Under the pieces are notes generated by a model. It saw only the letters and a program-made list of their open reading frames with translations, was not told the origin of the DNA and made no database searches. Below are positions 44,465-53,112 of a stretch of 64,000 nt of DNA, piece after piece. Source of the DNA: Rhodococcus rhodnii (GTDB lineage: Bacteria; Actinomycetota; Actinomycetes; Mycobacteriales; Pseudonocardiaceae). The stretch covers positions 62,001-126,000 of the forward strand of contig JOAA01000036.1 of the NCBI GenBank assembly GCA_000720375.1. The letters are read 5' to 3'. Position numbers and translations under genes: made by a program. Position 1 is the stretch's first letter, and each line of letters begins with the position of its first letter.

Positions 44465-45250
44465 TGGATCGAGGTGTGTTTCGCTCGGATCGAGCACGAT
44501 ATGCGGGCGTCCGGTGACCGGGTGCGGTGTCACGGCAGCGGTGACGCCGTACACCTCGGCCAGCGTTTCGGAGTTGAGAACTTCCTCTGGTGTGCCTGAA
44601 CGAACCTGCCGGCCGTGGTGCAGTAGGTGCAACTGGTCGCAATAGTGCGCGGCGAGGTTCAGGTCGTGCAGCGCGATCATGGCCGTCACCCCGAGCTTTC
44701 CCGGCAACGCCAACGCATCGAACTGGTGCCGGAGATCGAGGTGGTTGGTCGGTTCGTCCATCACCAGCACTCGTGGCTGTTGGGCGATCGCGCGTGCGAT
44801 GAGGACACGTTGCCGTTCCCCGCCGGACAGGAAAGCAAACCGTCGATCCTTGAGGTCCAACGCGCCGACGGCTCGCAACGCGTCGGCCACGACTGTCCTG
44901 TCGCGATCGTCGTCACGTTCGAAAGCCTTCTTGTAGCAGGCGCGGCCCATCATCACCACGTCCTGCACGGTCAGGTCGAAGTCGCCGGTGGCATCCTGCA
45001 ACACCGCTGCGAGCACGCGCGCACGGTCACGGGCCTTGGTCTTGGCCACATCGTGGCCGTCGATGTGGACCGATCCCGTTGCCAGGCCGAGAATGCCGAT
45101 CATCGCACGCAGCAAAGTGGACTTTCCCGATCCATTCGGGCCGACTATCCCGACCACTTCGCCGGGTTTCGCGTCAAAGGACACATCGTCGACGACACGC
45201 CTGCCGCCCAGCTCCACGCTGATCCCGGAAACCTCGACGCGCGCCGTCAT
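44462..45250 (-). CDS. btuD: Cobalamin/siderophore-type ABC importer ATPase (BtuD-like)
   Basis: This 262-residue ATPase has Walker A GPNGSGKST, signature LSGGERQRVLIARAI, Walker B VLVMDEPTNHLDL and the switch histidine in ALHDLNLAA. It belongs to the FecE/BtuD class that serves ECF-independent B12, haem and siderophore importers. ATG 45250 overlaps the stop of the permease gene (ATGA). The upstream B12 riboswitch points to cobalamin as cargo. Confidence 0.85.
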   Translation of the reverse strand: MTARVEVSGISVELGGRRVVDDVSFDAKPGEVVGIVGPNGSGKSTLLRAMIGILGLATGSVHIDGHDVAKTKARDRARVLAAVLQDATGDFDLTVQDVVMMGRACYKKAFERDDDRDRTVVADALRAVGALDLKDRRFAFLSGGERQRVLIARAIAQQPRVLVMDEPTNHLDLRHQFDALALPGKLGVTAMIALHDLNLAAHYCDQLHLLHHGRQVRSGTPEEVLNSETLAEVYGVTAAVTPHPVTGRPHIVLDPSETHLDP

Positions 45251-46278
45251 GACTTCACCCCACGCCGAGTCTGGCGACGAACCAGCCATAGGAAGAACGG
45301 CCCGCCGCACAAGGCCGTGAAGACCCCGACCGGAATCTCCTGCGGTGACGCGACCGTTCGCGCGGCAATGTCAGCCAGCACAAGGAAAGAAGCGCCAGCC
45401 AAAGCCACCGCGGGAAGTGCCCGGCGGTGATCGCTGCCAACGACCAAGCGCACGGCATGCGGCAGGATCAACCCGACAAAGCCGATCGGTCCGCTGACCG
45501 CGACCAGCAACCCGGTCAGCAAAGACGTGATGACGAACATGGTGATACGGAACCTGTTGACGTCCAAGCCCATCGCGATCGCCGCGTCCTCCCCCGCGTA
45601 GAGAAGATTGAGCGCCCGTGCGTTGGCCATCAGCGCGACCAGGCCAACGACAACAGCCACGAGCGGAACCCAGAGCGACCACGTCGCACCGCCGAGCGCA
45701 CCGAGCAGCCAGGACAGAATCTGACGAGCGTGCTGAGCATTGTCGGCAAGCAGAAGCATCAGGCTCGTCAGCGCGGACAGCACGTACGCGACCGCGACGC
45801 CCGCGAGCACAAGCCCGACTGTGGTGAGGCGTCCACCAGATCGCGCGACGAAGTACACGACGAGCAAAGCCGCGAACGCCCCGACGAAAGCCGCCACCGA
45901 CGTCGATGCCGCTCCGAACAAGGCAAACCCGGTCAGGATGGACGCCACGGCGCCTACCGAGGCACCGGAGGAAATCCCCAGAAGGTACGGGTCGGCAAGG
46001 GGATTGCGGACGAGCGCCTGCAGCACCATGCCCACAGTGGCCAGTCCCGCGCCGACGATCGCACCGAGGATCACCCGCGGCCCACGGGTGTTGGTGACCA
46101 CTGCCTCGACGTACTCCGGCCCGGTCGAAGCGACCAGATCCGGCACGATCTGGTGCAGTACAGCGGTGATCACGTCCGTCGGCGCGATCGCGACCGACCC
46201 GATCCCGACCCCGGCGATCATCGAGGCCAGCAGGATCAACACCAGCAGGGCAATGGCGGCCGGGTAGGAGATCCTCAT
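45247..46278 (-). CDS. btuC: ABC importer permease (BtuC/FecCD family)
   Basis: The 343-residue protein has about ten membrane spans and the family motifs RGPRVILGAIVGAGLATVG (near residue 66) and NPLADPYLLGISSGASVGAV, which form the ATPase-coupling loop and gate. Further motifs are GPIGFVGLILPH and the C-terminal IPVGVFTALCGGPFFLWL. ATG 46278 overlaps the binding-protein stop; the stop overlaps the ATPase start. Together with its neighbours it forms a BtuF-BtuC-BtuD type importer. Confidence 0.88.
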   Translation of the reverse strand: MRISYPAAIALLVLILLASMIAGVGIGSVAIAPTDVITAVLHQIVPDLVASTGPEYVEAVVTNTRGPRVILGAIVGAGLATVGMVLQALVRNPLADPYLLGISSGASVGAVASILTGFALFGAASTSVAAFVGAFAALLVVYFVARSGGRLTTVGLVLAGVAVAYVLSALTSLMLLLADNAQHARQILSWLLGALGGATWSLWVPLVAVVVGLVALMANARALNLLYAGEDAAIAMGLDVNRFRITMFVITSLLTGLLVAVSGPIGFVGLILPHAVRLVVGSDHRRALPAVALAGASFLVLADIAARTVASPQEIPVGVFTALCGGPFFLWLVRRQTRRGVKS

Positions 46279-47213
46279 GGGTGCAACTGCTTGGCGAGGC
46301 CCTCGACCGCGTAAGGCGCGCGGACACCGAGAACCGTGTCCTGCAACGTCAATCGCGCGAACCGGCGGTCGCGGATCGCGGGCACTCCGGCCAGTTCCGG
46401 TTTGCCCAGCAGAAACTCGATTTTCTTGTCCACGGCCGGTGTCCCGTAGTAGTCGTAGATGACGATCACGTCGGGTGATCGTTGCAGGACTTGTTCCCAC
46501 GAGACGTCGGCCCAGTCCTTCTGGACGTCACCGAAGACGTTCACACCGCCGGCCAGTTTGATGACCTCGTTGCCGATTCCCATGCCGCCCGAGGTGAACG
46601 CTGTGGCGTCGCCGCTGTCGTATACGAAGACCTTCACGGGCTGAACGCCTTTGAGCCGCTCGGTTGTCTTCACGACACCGGCCTGCAGCTCGGCGATCAG
46701 CGCGTCGGCGCGGTCCGGCACCTGGAAAACGCGGCCGATCGTGCGGATCTCCTCCCACACGTCGTCCATTGTGACCGCTCGGTCGACGCATTCCTCGCGG
46801 CTCAAATAGGTTTTGATCCCGGCCTTGGTGAACGCCTCCCGCGACCGGCCTTCCTTGTCGTCGAAGGCGCTGTCGTAGCCGCCGTAGACCAGGTCGGGGG
46901 TTTTGGCGAGCAATTGCTCGAACGACGCGTCCTTGTCGGCGATCTTCGGAATCGCTTTGTACACATCGGCGTAGCGCGGCAGCGGATCGTTGTCCGGGTA
47001 GACCGTGCCGACAATCTTGTCCTGCAGTCCCAGTGCGACCATGATCTCGGTCGGGTGCTGGTAATAACCGATCACACGCTGCGGCACGCCGTCGAACGTG
47101 ATCCGCGTCCCACAGTTGTCGACCGTCACCCCCGCGTTGCTCGCGGCGGGTTTGCGTTCCGCGCAGCCGCTGAGGGCCAAGGCCATCACGATCAGAAGAA
47201 CCCGTGCACGCAC
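46275..47213 (-). CDS. btuF: Cobalamin-binding lipoprotein of ABC importer (BtuF-like)
   Basis: I start at GTG 47213, which places a GGAG site 8 bases upstream and yields a short lipoprotein signal (VLLIVMALALSGC, Cys near residue 17). The 312-residue body is a class III periplasmic binding fold: VIGYYQHPTEIMVALGL, then LLAKTPDLVYGGYDS and an ISSA-free helical backbone. The riboswitch immediately upstream in the leader makes cobalamin or a corrinoid the likely ligand. A longer frame from GTG 47240 starts inside the riboswitch expression platform. Confidence 0.82.
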   Translation of the reverse strand: MRARVLLIVMALALSGCAERKPAASNAGVTVDNCGTRITFDGVPQRVIGYYQHPTEIMVALGLQDKIVGTVYPDNDPLPRYADVYKAIPKIADKDASFEQLLAKTPDLVYGGYDSAFDDKEGRSREAFTKAGIKTYLSREECVDRAVTMDDVWEEIRTIGRVFQVPDRADALIAELQAGVVKTTERLKGVQPVKVFVYDSGDATAFTSGGMGIGNEVIKLAGGVNVFGDVQKDWADVSWEQVLQRSPDVIVIYDYYGTPAVDKKIEFLLGKPELAGVPAIRDRRFARLTLQDTVLGVRAPYAVEGLAKQLHP

Positions 47214-47227
47214 AATCACCACTCCGT

Positions 47228-47385
47228 CCGGGATGTCCACGTCCCAGCTGGGGCCGTCCGAACAGGGCAGTTCCTGACTTCCGTGACGAGGTCACGGTCA
47301 CAGTGGCGGGACCGCGCCGGACTTGCACCGGCTTCCTGGTACCTGAACGGAACCGGTCCACGTCGGACCGGCGGCCACACCCTAC
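47228..47385 (-). ncRNA. Cobalamin (B12) riboswitch
   Basis: On the minus strand the leader of the btuFCD operon contains the B12-box core: AGGAAGCCGGTGCAAGTCCG starting at 47337, then GCGGTCCCGCCACTGTGA ending at 47298, a variable hairpin (ACCGTGACCTCGTCACGG) and GGAAGTCAGGAACTGCCC at 47282-47265. A preceding GGTTCC closes the aptamer. No T-run is seen after it; the GGAG site of btuF lies just downstream, so control is probably by hiding the ribosome site when B12 is bound. Confidence 0.9.
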
Positions 47386-47395
47386 ATCGAGAAAG

Positions 47396-47755
47396 CTACG
47401 GACTGCGCAGCGCGTTGCGGACGAACTCGATGGCCTGGTCCTCGTCAACGCCGAGCCTGCGGACCGATTCGGCGAATCCGCGGGCGAGCTGCCGGAGCTG
47501 GGTGTGCAGAGAATCACCGGCGTCGGTGATCACCGCACCACGGCCGCGCCTGAGCTCGACCAGACCTTCGTCACGCAATTGTTGGTAGCCACGCAGAACC
47601 GTGTGCAGGCCGATACCGAGCGAGGACGCGAGTTCTCGGGCCGGCGGCAATTTGTCGCCGGGTTTGATGGACCCGTCGGCGAGCCCGGCACGTACCGAGC
47701 GCGCCACCTGATCGGCCAGTTGGACCGGCATCGAGGGGTCGATCGAAATCAGCAC
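47396..47755 (-). CDS. GntR-family regulator, YtrA type
   Basis: The 119-residue protein is almost only a winged helix (KPGDKLPPARELASSLGIGL, then HTVLRGYQQLRDEGLVELRRGRG) with a short helical dimer tail, the hallmark of the YtrA subfamily. Its GTG start overlaps the stop of the membrane protein gene by seven bases, so they are co-translated. A 23-bp palindrome in front of that membrane gene (48708-48730) is the likely autoregulatory operator. The B12 riboswitch begins about ten bases after its stop. Confidence 0.85.
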   Translation of the reverse strand: MLISIDPSMPVQLADQVARSVRAGLADGSIKPGDKLPPARELASSLGIGLHTVLRGYQQLRDEGLVELRRGRGAVITDAGDSLHTQLRQLARGFAESVRRLGVDEDQAIEFVRNALRSP

Positions 47756-48693
47756 GCCAGCTCCCGGCGACGCGCGATCTCCCCGTTGACCAACGCGACG
47801 GCAGCCGTCGCGGCCCGCAGACTCACCACGAAGTCACGTGCGTCGCTGAGATGAAGGACCATGTGGTCGCCGCGCTGGCCGACGTACCCGAAACGATGGA
47901 TGTCCTCCAGCAAAGGTGACCATTCCCTTGTATACCTTTGATCCACGGTTTCCGCGTATTTGATCTGCTGATACGGCACCCGTTGCCGGACTCGCATCAA
48001 CGGCAGGTCCAGCACAACGCCTTCGCTGTCGATCTGCACGTTTGCCCGCGCCAGCAACAACAACGCGACACCCATCACAGCGAACGCCGCCGCATTGAGC
48101 ACAACCGCCACCGCCACGAAGCCACAACCAAGACACGCGGCCTTCACCGACCGCATGGATTCGAAGAACACCACACGTTCCGTTGGACCGAGGTTGCGAC
48201 GCAGCGCACCTTGGGGCAAGCCGCCCTTCGCGTCCGGCACGTCCGGCAGACGTCCGACGAGGACCCAGCCCATGCCCGCGGTGACTATCCCGATCGCCAG
48301 TTTCGCGAGGTCCGCCCAGCCAGGCGCCGGCTGCGCCGGGTACCCGGTGACGTCCACTAGCGGCGCCACATCGATGATCACGCCACCGGCGATCTGTCCG
48401 GCGAAAGCCCAGGACACCGCCACGACCCACCGCTGCAGCCTGGGCACCCGCCGCCAATACACCAGGGCAACGGCCGCAGCGACGGCCGCGGCCGCGAAGA
48501 ACAGGAACCCGCTCGCCCAACCTGGCCAGGTCGGCGCGCCGTGTGCGTAGTCAGGGCCTGTCCGTGACCAGCCATCCACGTATGCCCGGTCAGGCAGGCG
48601 TTCCGAGAAAACCGCCAGCAGGACCCACGGCGCGAGCACGGCAAGCACCACAGGCAGCAAGGCCAGAACCCATACACGCGCACGCCAAGCCAT
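47749..48693 (-). CDS. Membrane protein with PH-like domain, 314 aa
   Basis: An N-terminal span (residues 7-29), two more in the middle (WASGFLFFAAAAVAAAVALV, WVVAVSWAFAGQIAGGVIID) and one or two near AAFAVMGVALLLLA precede a C-terminal soluble portion (VVLDLPLMRVRQRVPYQQI) of bacterial-PH-domain style. The role is unknown; YtrA-controlled operons often encode membrane or cell-envelope-stress proteins. ATG 48693 has a GGGGAGG site and a strong palindrome 15 bases further upstream. Confidence 0.72.
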   Translation of the reverse strand: MAWRARVWVLALLPVVLAVLAPWVLLAVFSERLPDRAYVDGWSRTGPDYAHGAPTWPGWASGFLFFAAAAVAAAVALVYWRRVPRLQRWVVAVSWAFAGQIAGGVIIDVAPLVDVTGYPAQPAPGWADLAKLAIGIVTAGMGWVLVGRLPDVPDAKGGLPQGALRRNLGPTERVVFFESMRSVKAACLGCGFVAVAVVLNAAAFAVMGVALLLLARANVQIDSEGVVLDLPLMRVRQRVPYQQIKYAETVDQRYTREWSPLLEDIHRFGYVGQRGDHMVLHLSDARDFVVSLRAATAAVALVNGEIARRRELAC

Positions 48694-48707
48694 GACACCT
48701 CCCCAAG

Positions 48708-48730
48708 TTGTTACTATAGTATGGTAACAA
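48708..48730 (-). promoter_or_regulatory. Palindromic operator of the YtrA-type operon
   Basis: A 23-base near-perfect palindrome with arms TTGTTAC and GTAACAA and centre at 48719 lies directly in front of the membrane protein-GntR operon. The inner bases (TATAGTAT-like) double as a possible -10. Its position fits repression by the operon's own GntR/YtrA protein. Confidence 0.65.
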
Positions 48731-48742
48731 GGGGCACAAGAG

Positions 48743-49219
48743 TCAAGGCTGGACAGGGTCGAGCACGAAGACCCTGATCTCGCGGTGGTCGGCGCGATCG
48801 GCGTAGGTGTTGTACGCAGGCCAGTACGAGGCGACCGCGTCCCACATCTCCTGGCGCTCGCCACCGGTCAGCAACCTGCCTCGGACGGCCAAGCGCTTGC
48901 CCCGGAGAGCGACGACCGCGCCTGGGTTGGCGAGCAGGTTCGACGACCATGCGGGATGGCGTTCCCCGCCCCAGTTCGAGCCGATCACGATGTACCCGCC
49001 GTCGCGTTCCACGTACAGCAGCGGCACTTCGCGTTTCTGGCCACTCGTGCGGCCGATGGTGGTCAGCAACAGCGTGCGCAAGCCGACCGCCGAGCCGACG
49101 CCCAACTTTCCGCCGGTGACCCGCAGCATCCAGCGGTCGGCGGGCGCGAGGCGGCGCCCGATTGCCGCGAACACTTTGGTCTTGCCGAAATTGGCGACTA
49201 TTCGCCGGAGTGTGGGCAT
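48743..49219 (-). CDS. Deazaflavin (F420)-dependent oxidoreductase family protein, Ddn-like
   Basis: The 158-residue product starts MPTLRRIVANFGKTKVF and has the split-barrel motif TTIGRTSGQKREVPLLYVERD and IVIGSNWGGERHPAWSSNLL typical of DUF385/nitroreductase Ddn proteins, which use coenzyme F420. The C-terminal PAYNTYADRA segment also fits. Physiological substrates may be quinones or cell-envelope compounds. Start ATG 49219 has an AAGGA site; longer frames add non-family sequence. Confidence 0.85.
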   Translation of the reverse strand: MPTLRRIVANFGKTKVFAAIGRRLAPADRWMLRVTGGKLGVGSAVGLRTLLLTTIGRTSGQKREVPLLYVERDGGYIVIGSNWGGERHPAWSSNLLANPGAVVALRGKRLAVRGRLLTGGERQEMWDAVASYWPAYNTYADRADHREIRVFVLDPVQP

Positions 49220-49333
49220 GTCACGTCCTTCAATCCTCAGTGGACAGTCGGGCCGACGGCCCGGGACACGGTAGCGGGTGCGCTTACCTCGGACGTAATC
49301 GACTATGCGCCGGAGGCTGGACATTCTTGTGCC

Positions 49334-49675
49334 ATGACTGAATACGAGAGCACCGCTCAGCGCTACATCGACAGCTGGAACGAGACGGACCCGGTGAAAC
49401 GCAAGCACCTCATCGAGGAGCTGTACACATCGGACGCCACGTACACCGATCCACTCGGCACGGCCACCGGACCGCAGGCCATCGATCAGATGGTCGGCGC
49501 TGTTCAGCAACAGTTCACCGGGGCGACGTTCAGCCTGGGCCCGGTCGACGGGCATCACGACATCGCGCGGTTCACCTGGGAACTGGGCGATGCCATCGTC
49601 GGCTTCGACGTGATCGTCCTCGCCGACGGCAAGATCAAGAACGTCCACGGGTTCCTGGACAAGGTCCCGGGCTGA
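49334..49675 (+). CDS. NTF2-like/SnoaL-type small protein, 113 aa
   Basis: From ATG 49334 the product follows the SnoaL/NTF2 cone fold: an N-terminal helix AQRYIDSWNETDPVKR, ELYTSDATYTDPLG, GPQAIDQMV, then strands with ARFTWELGD and VIVLADGKIKNVHGFLD. Such proteins are enzymes or ligand binders of unassigned role. It is divergent from the Ddn-like gene with a 114-base gap and lies 23 bases upstream of the LuxR gene. Confidence 0.78.
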   Translation: MTEYESTAQRYIDSWNETDPVKRKHLIEELYTSDATYTDPLGTATGPQAIDQMVGAVQQQFTGATFSLGPVDGHHDIARFTWELGDAIVGFDVIVLADGKIKNVHGFLDKVPG

Positions 49676-49698
49676 AGGGCTCGTTGTAGGTTCGCACC

Positions 49699-52296
49699 AT
49701 GCTGGTCGGAAGACAGGACGAGGTCCAGCGGCTCGCGGACCTCGTCGGTGCGGCCCGTCGGGGCAACGGCGGTGTGCTTGTGCTGCGCGGAGAACCGGGC
49801 ATCGGCAAGAGCACGCTGCTTGACCACGTCCGGCAGGCGGCGTCCGGCTTCATGGTGATCGAGGCGTCCGGTTCGGAGTTCGAGTCGGAGCTGCCGTTCG
49901 CGGCCCTGCACCAGCTATGCGTGCCGGTCCGGGCAGATCTGCCGGACGCCCTTCGGGTCGCCTTCGGCCTGGCCACCGGCAGGCCGCAACTGTTCCAGGT
50001 TGGCCTGGCCACGCTGGAACTGCTCGGTCAAGCCGCCAAAGACCGTCCGGTCCTCTGCCTCATAGACGACGCGCACTGGCTTGATGACGCGTCAGCGAAG
50101 GCGCTCACGTTTCTCGCGCGACGGATCTCCTCAGAGCCGATCGCGATGGTGTTCGCGGCACGGTACGGCCTGGAAGAACTGCCAAGCTTGGTTCTCGACG
50201 GACTGCCGGACGCCGACGCGCGCGCATTGCTGCAGGCAACCCTGGACGAACAGGTACGTGACCGTATCGTCGCCGAAGCACGCGGCAACCCGTTGGCATT
50301 GCTTGAGCTGCCAAGGGCAGGTGGTTTCGCGCCGCCTGACACGTCCACGATCACGAGCCGGATCGAACGCAGCTTCCAAGCCAGGCTGGACGGCCTGTCC
50401 GAGGAAGTCCGGCTCCTGCTCACGCTCGCGAGCGCGGACCCGACCGGCGACCCGAACCTGCTGTGGACCGCGGCCGCTCAACTGGGCATCGAGGCAACGG
50501 CGGGTGGCGCCGCGGAAGCCTCGGGCCTGGTCGAGTTCGGCACGCGCGTGCGGTTCTGCCATCCGCTGGCCCGATCCGCCGTCTACCGGGCCGCCGACGC
50601 AGGCCTGTTACACACCGTGCACCGAGCGCTCGCTGACGTCACGGATGCGGCTACCGATCCCGACCGCCGCGCCTGGCATCGGTCCCAATCCGGCACCGGG
50701 CCCAACGAGGACATCGCCACCGAACTGGAGGACTCCGCGTCCCGCGCGCGGTCGCGTGGCGGTGTCGCGGCGGCCGCGGCCTTCCTGGAACGCGCGGCGG
50801 CCTTGTCCGCGGACAACTCCAAGCGTGTCGACCGCACGTTTGCCGCCGCGCAGGCCAAGCTCGACGCGGGTGCGACCGACGCGGCGGCAGCACTGCTGAC
50901 CACTGTGGAAACCAAGGCGCTGGACGAACGCACGCGCGCGAAGGCCGACTTGCTGCGCGGGCAAGTCGCGTTCGTGCGCCACGGCGACAGCAACGGCCCC
51001 ACATTCATGTTGCACGCCGCCCGGCGGCTGGCCGACATTGATCCAGCCTGGTCACGCACATGTTTCCTGGACGCGCTGGAAATGGCGATGGTCGTGGGCC
51101 GGGGCAGCGGCGTCATGGACGTGGTTCTGCACGCGGCCCGATCCGCGCCACCCGCGGCCGACATCCTGGACGCCTTGGTGCTGCTGAACACGTCCGGGCA
51201 CAAAGCCGCGGCTCCCGCGCTGCGTGCGGTCCTCGCCGACAGCACGACGTGGACGCGGCGGCCTGCGCTGGCCACCATGGTCGCCGGTGAGCTGTGGGAC
51301 ATCGACGCGCACATGGCGATCGTCGAGTGGCTGATGAAGACCGGGCGGCAGTCGGGCGCGCCGATGGTGCTCCGGCTGGGGCTCGCGCAAGGTGCGTTGG
51401 AGTCCGCGCTGACCGGCGACCTTTCCAAGGCGGTGGACGCGATCGCGGAGGAGGAAGCTCTCGCGGACGCGATCGGTGCGCCGTCGATGACGTACCCCCG
51501 GCTGTTCGTCACGGCGTTGCGTGGCCGGCGCGATGAAGCGACCGAACTGATCGAGACCGCGACCACGGTGGCCAAGGCCAAAGGGATCGGCCAGCTGGTG
51601 GCGAACGTCCACTGGTCCGCTGCCGTGCTGCACAACGGGCTCGGCGACTATCCGGCCGCGCTGGCGATGGCACGGGAAGCGGCAGCGGCCGGTGACCTGT
51701 TCCTGGCCGGTGCCGCCATGCCGGAACTGGTGGAGGCCGCGGTCCGATGCGGCGAGTACGACCTCGCCACATCGGCGCTGGAATCGCTGACCGAACGGAC
51801 CCAGGCCAGCGGTACGCCGTGGGGTCTGGGCCTCGCGGCGTACTCGCGTGGCATGGTCACCGGCGACGAGGACGACTACCGCGCCGCGATCGAACTGCTC
51901 GCCGACTCCCCGGGACGCCCTTACCGGGCCAGGGCCCATTTGCTGTACGGAGAATGGCTGAGGCGCCAGAACCGAAGGCTGGACGCCCGCGCCCAACTCC
52001 GTACGGCCCATGAACTGATGTCCACCATGGGCATGGAAGCGTTCGCCCGCCGTGCCTCGGACGAACTGCGCGCGACCGGTGCGCAGGCACGCAGCCGCGC
52101 GACGAACTCCCTCGATGAGCTCACGATGCAGGAGACGCACATCGCGCGGCTCGTGGCCACCGGCGCGACGTCCAAAGAGGTTGCCGCCCGGCTGTTTCTG
52201 AGCCCGCGGACGATCGATGCCCATCTGCGCAACATCTTCCGCAAACTCGGGATCACCTCGCGGCGGCAGCTGAGGGATCTGCCGGACCTCAGGTGA
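49699..52296 (+). CDS. LuxR-family regulator with AAA ATPase domain (LAL type)
   Basis: This 865-residue regulator has an N-terminal ATPase (MLVGRQDEVQRL; Walker A LRGEPGIGKSTLL; Walker B VLCLIDDAHWLDD), a long helical/TPR-like middle and a C-terminal LuxR helix-turn-helix (TSKEVAARLFLSPRTIDAHL and RNIFRKLGI). The class (LAL/MalT-like) activates genes on binding inducer and ATP. Eight bases of its 3' end overlap the convergent SnoaL gene. Neighbouring targets may be the MFS-Dabb-SnoaL operon or unlinked genes. Confidence 0.87.
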   Translation: MLVGRQDEVQRLADLVGAARRGNGGVLVLRGEPGIGKSTLLDHVRQAASGFMVIEASGSEFESELPFAALHQLCVPVRADLPDALRVAFGLATGRPQLFQVGLATLELLGQAAKDRPVLCLIDDAHWLDDASAKALTFLARRISSEPIAMVFAARYGLEELPSLVLDGLPDADARALLQATLDEQVRDRIVAEARGNPLALLELPRAGGFAPPDTSTITSRIERSFQARLDGLSEEVRLLLTLASADPTGDPNLLWTAAAQLGIEATAGGAAEASGLVEFGTRVRFCHPLARSAVYRAADAGLLHTVHRALADVTDAATDPDRRAWHRSQSGTGPNEDIATELEDSASRARSRGGVAAAAAFLERAAALSADNSKRVDRTFAAAQAKLDAGATDAAAALLTTVETKALDERTRAKADLLRGQVAFVRHGDSNGPTFMLHAARRLADIDPAWSRTCFLDALEMAMVVGRGSGVMDVVLHAARSAPPAADILDALVLLNTSGHKAAAPALRAVLADSTTWTRRPALATMVAGELWDIDAHMAIVEWLMKTGRQSGAPMVLRLGLAQGALESALTGDLSKAVDAIAEEEALADAIGAPSMTYPRLFVTALRGRRDEATELIETATTVAKAKGIGQLVANVHWSAAVLHNGLGDYPAALAMAREAAAAGDLFLAGAAMPELVEAAVRCGEYDLATSALESLTERTQASGTPWGLGLAAYSRGMVTGDEDDYRAAIELLADSPGRPYRARAHLLYGEWLRRQNRRLDARAQLRTAHELMSTMGMEAFARRASDELRATGAQARSRATNSLDELTMQETHIARLVATGATSKEVAARLFLSPRTIDAHLRNIFRKLGITSRRQLRDLPDLR

Positions 52297-52699
52297 GGGC
52301 CGGGATCTCCGTCATCCCGATCTGCTGGGCGAACCACAGGCTGTCCGCGTTCGCCCAGTACTCCGCGATCACCTCGTCGGCGATCTTGAGGATGTCCGTG
52401 CCGTAGAACTCGATCCGCCTGCCTTCGTAGGTTCCCTCCGCGTGCCACCTGATGACGACAAAGGGATCGTCGACGAACGGGCCGACATGGATGCCGAACC
52501 GCAGCTCGGAGATCATCGAGTGGATGCCGCTGACCCACATGCGCAGGTTGTCCCTGCCCACGGAGTCCGTGGCCGGGCCACCGGCGAGTGGAGCGGCGTG
52601 TGAGGTGAAGCCGGGGTGGATCACGCTGTCGATCAACGACAGGTCGCCGTTCCAGATCTTGGCCCACGCCGCGACTGTCTTGTCGAAGGACATCGTCAT
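52289..52699 (-). CDS. SnoaL-like/NTF2-fold protein, 136 aa
   Basis: The protein is a SnoaL-type polyketide-cyclase-like fold: DKTVAAWAKIWNGDLSLIDS, HPGFTSHA, VGRDNLRMWVSGI, FVVIRWHAEGTYEG and FYGTDILKIADEVIAEYW. It lies last in a coupled operon after a Dabb protein and an MFS transporter (ATGA overlaps). The ATG at 52699 gives the four-base coupling; ATG 52693 has a better-spaced GGAGA. The function is unknown, probably small-molecule metabolism or efflux related. Confidence 0.78.
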   Translation of the reverse strand: MTMSFDKTVAAWAKIWNGDLSLIDSVIHPGFTSHAAPLAGGPATDSVGRDNLRMWVSGIHSMISELRFGIHVGPFVDDPFVVIRWHAEGTYEGRRIEFYGTDILKIADEVIAEYWANADSLWFAQQIGMTEIPALT

Positions 52700-53112
52700 T
52701 CTCCGTGCTTGCCGGGAGCGGCGCTGCCGCTGTACTCGCCGAGATCGGAGACGAGCTTCTGGATGTCGGGCATGGTGTCGTAGCGGCGCTTGTGCAGCTC
52801 GGCGATCTTCGTACCCAGCTCGGGGTCGAGGTCGTCGGTGATGTCGAACGAGACGAACTTGTCGACCAGTGGCAGCCCGACCCGGTCGGTGTTCAAGTGC
52901 GCCGGGTGGATGAGGTACTCCCAGTAGCCGTCGAGGTCCTCGAGCACGAAGGTCGCGGCCCATTCGTAGTCGCCGCCGTGGTCACGGCCGACGATGAAGG
53001 ACTTCACCGACGGGATGACCCTGCCCTGGTTGCGCAGGCTTTCCAGGGCCACCTCCAGCTGCTCGGGCGACGCGTCCGGCTTGGTGGTGAAACGGATGCT
53101 GTGGTAGATCAT
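52696..53112 (-). CDS. Dabb (stress-responsive A/B barrel) domain protein
   Basis: The 138-residue protein opens MIYHSIRFTTKPDASPEQLE and contains SFIVGRDHGGDYEWAATFVL and YLIHPAHLNTDR, the typical ferredoxin-like Dabb barrel pattern with a conserved histidine. Dabb proteins may bind or convert aromatic/polyketide-like substrates. It overlaps the MFS stop and SnoaL start by four bases, placing it in a three-gene operon. Confidence 0.78.
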   Translation of the reverse strand: MIYHSIRFTTKPDASPEQLEVALESLRNQGRVIPSVKSFIVGRDHGGDYEWAATFVLEDLDGYWEYLIHPAHLNTDRVGLPLVDKFVSFDITDDLDPELGTKIAELHKRRYDTMPDIQKLVSDLGEYSGSAAPGKHGE

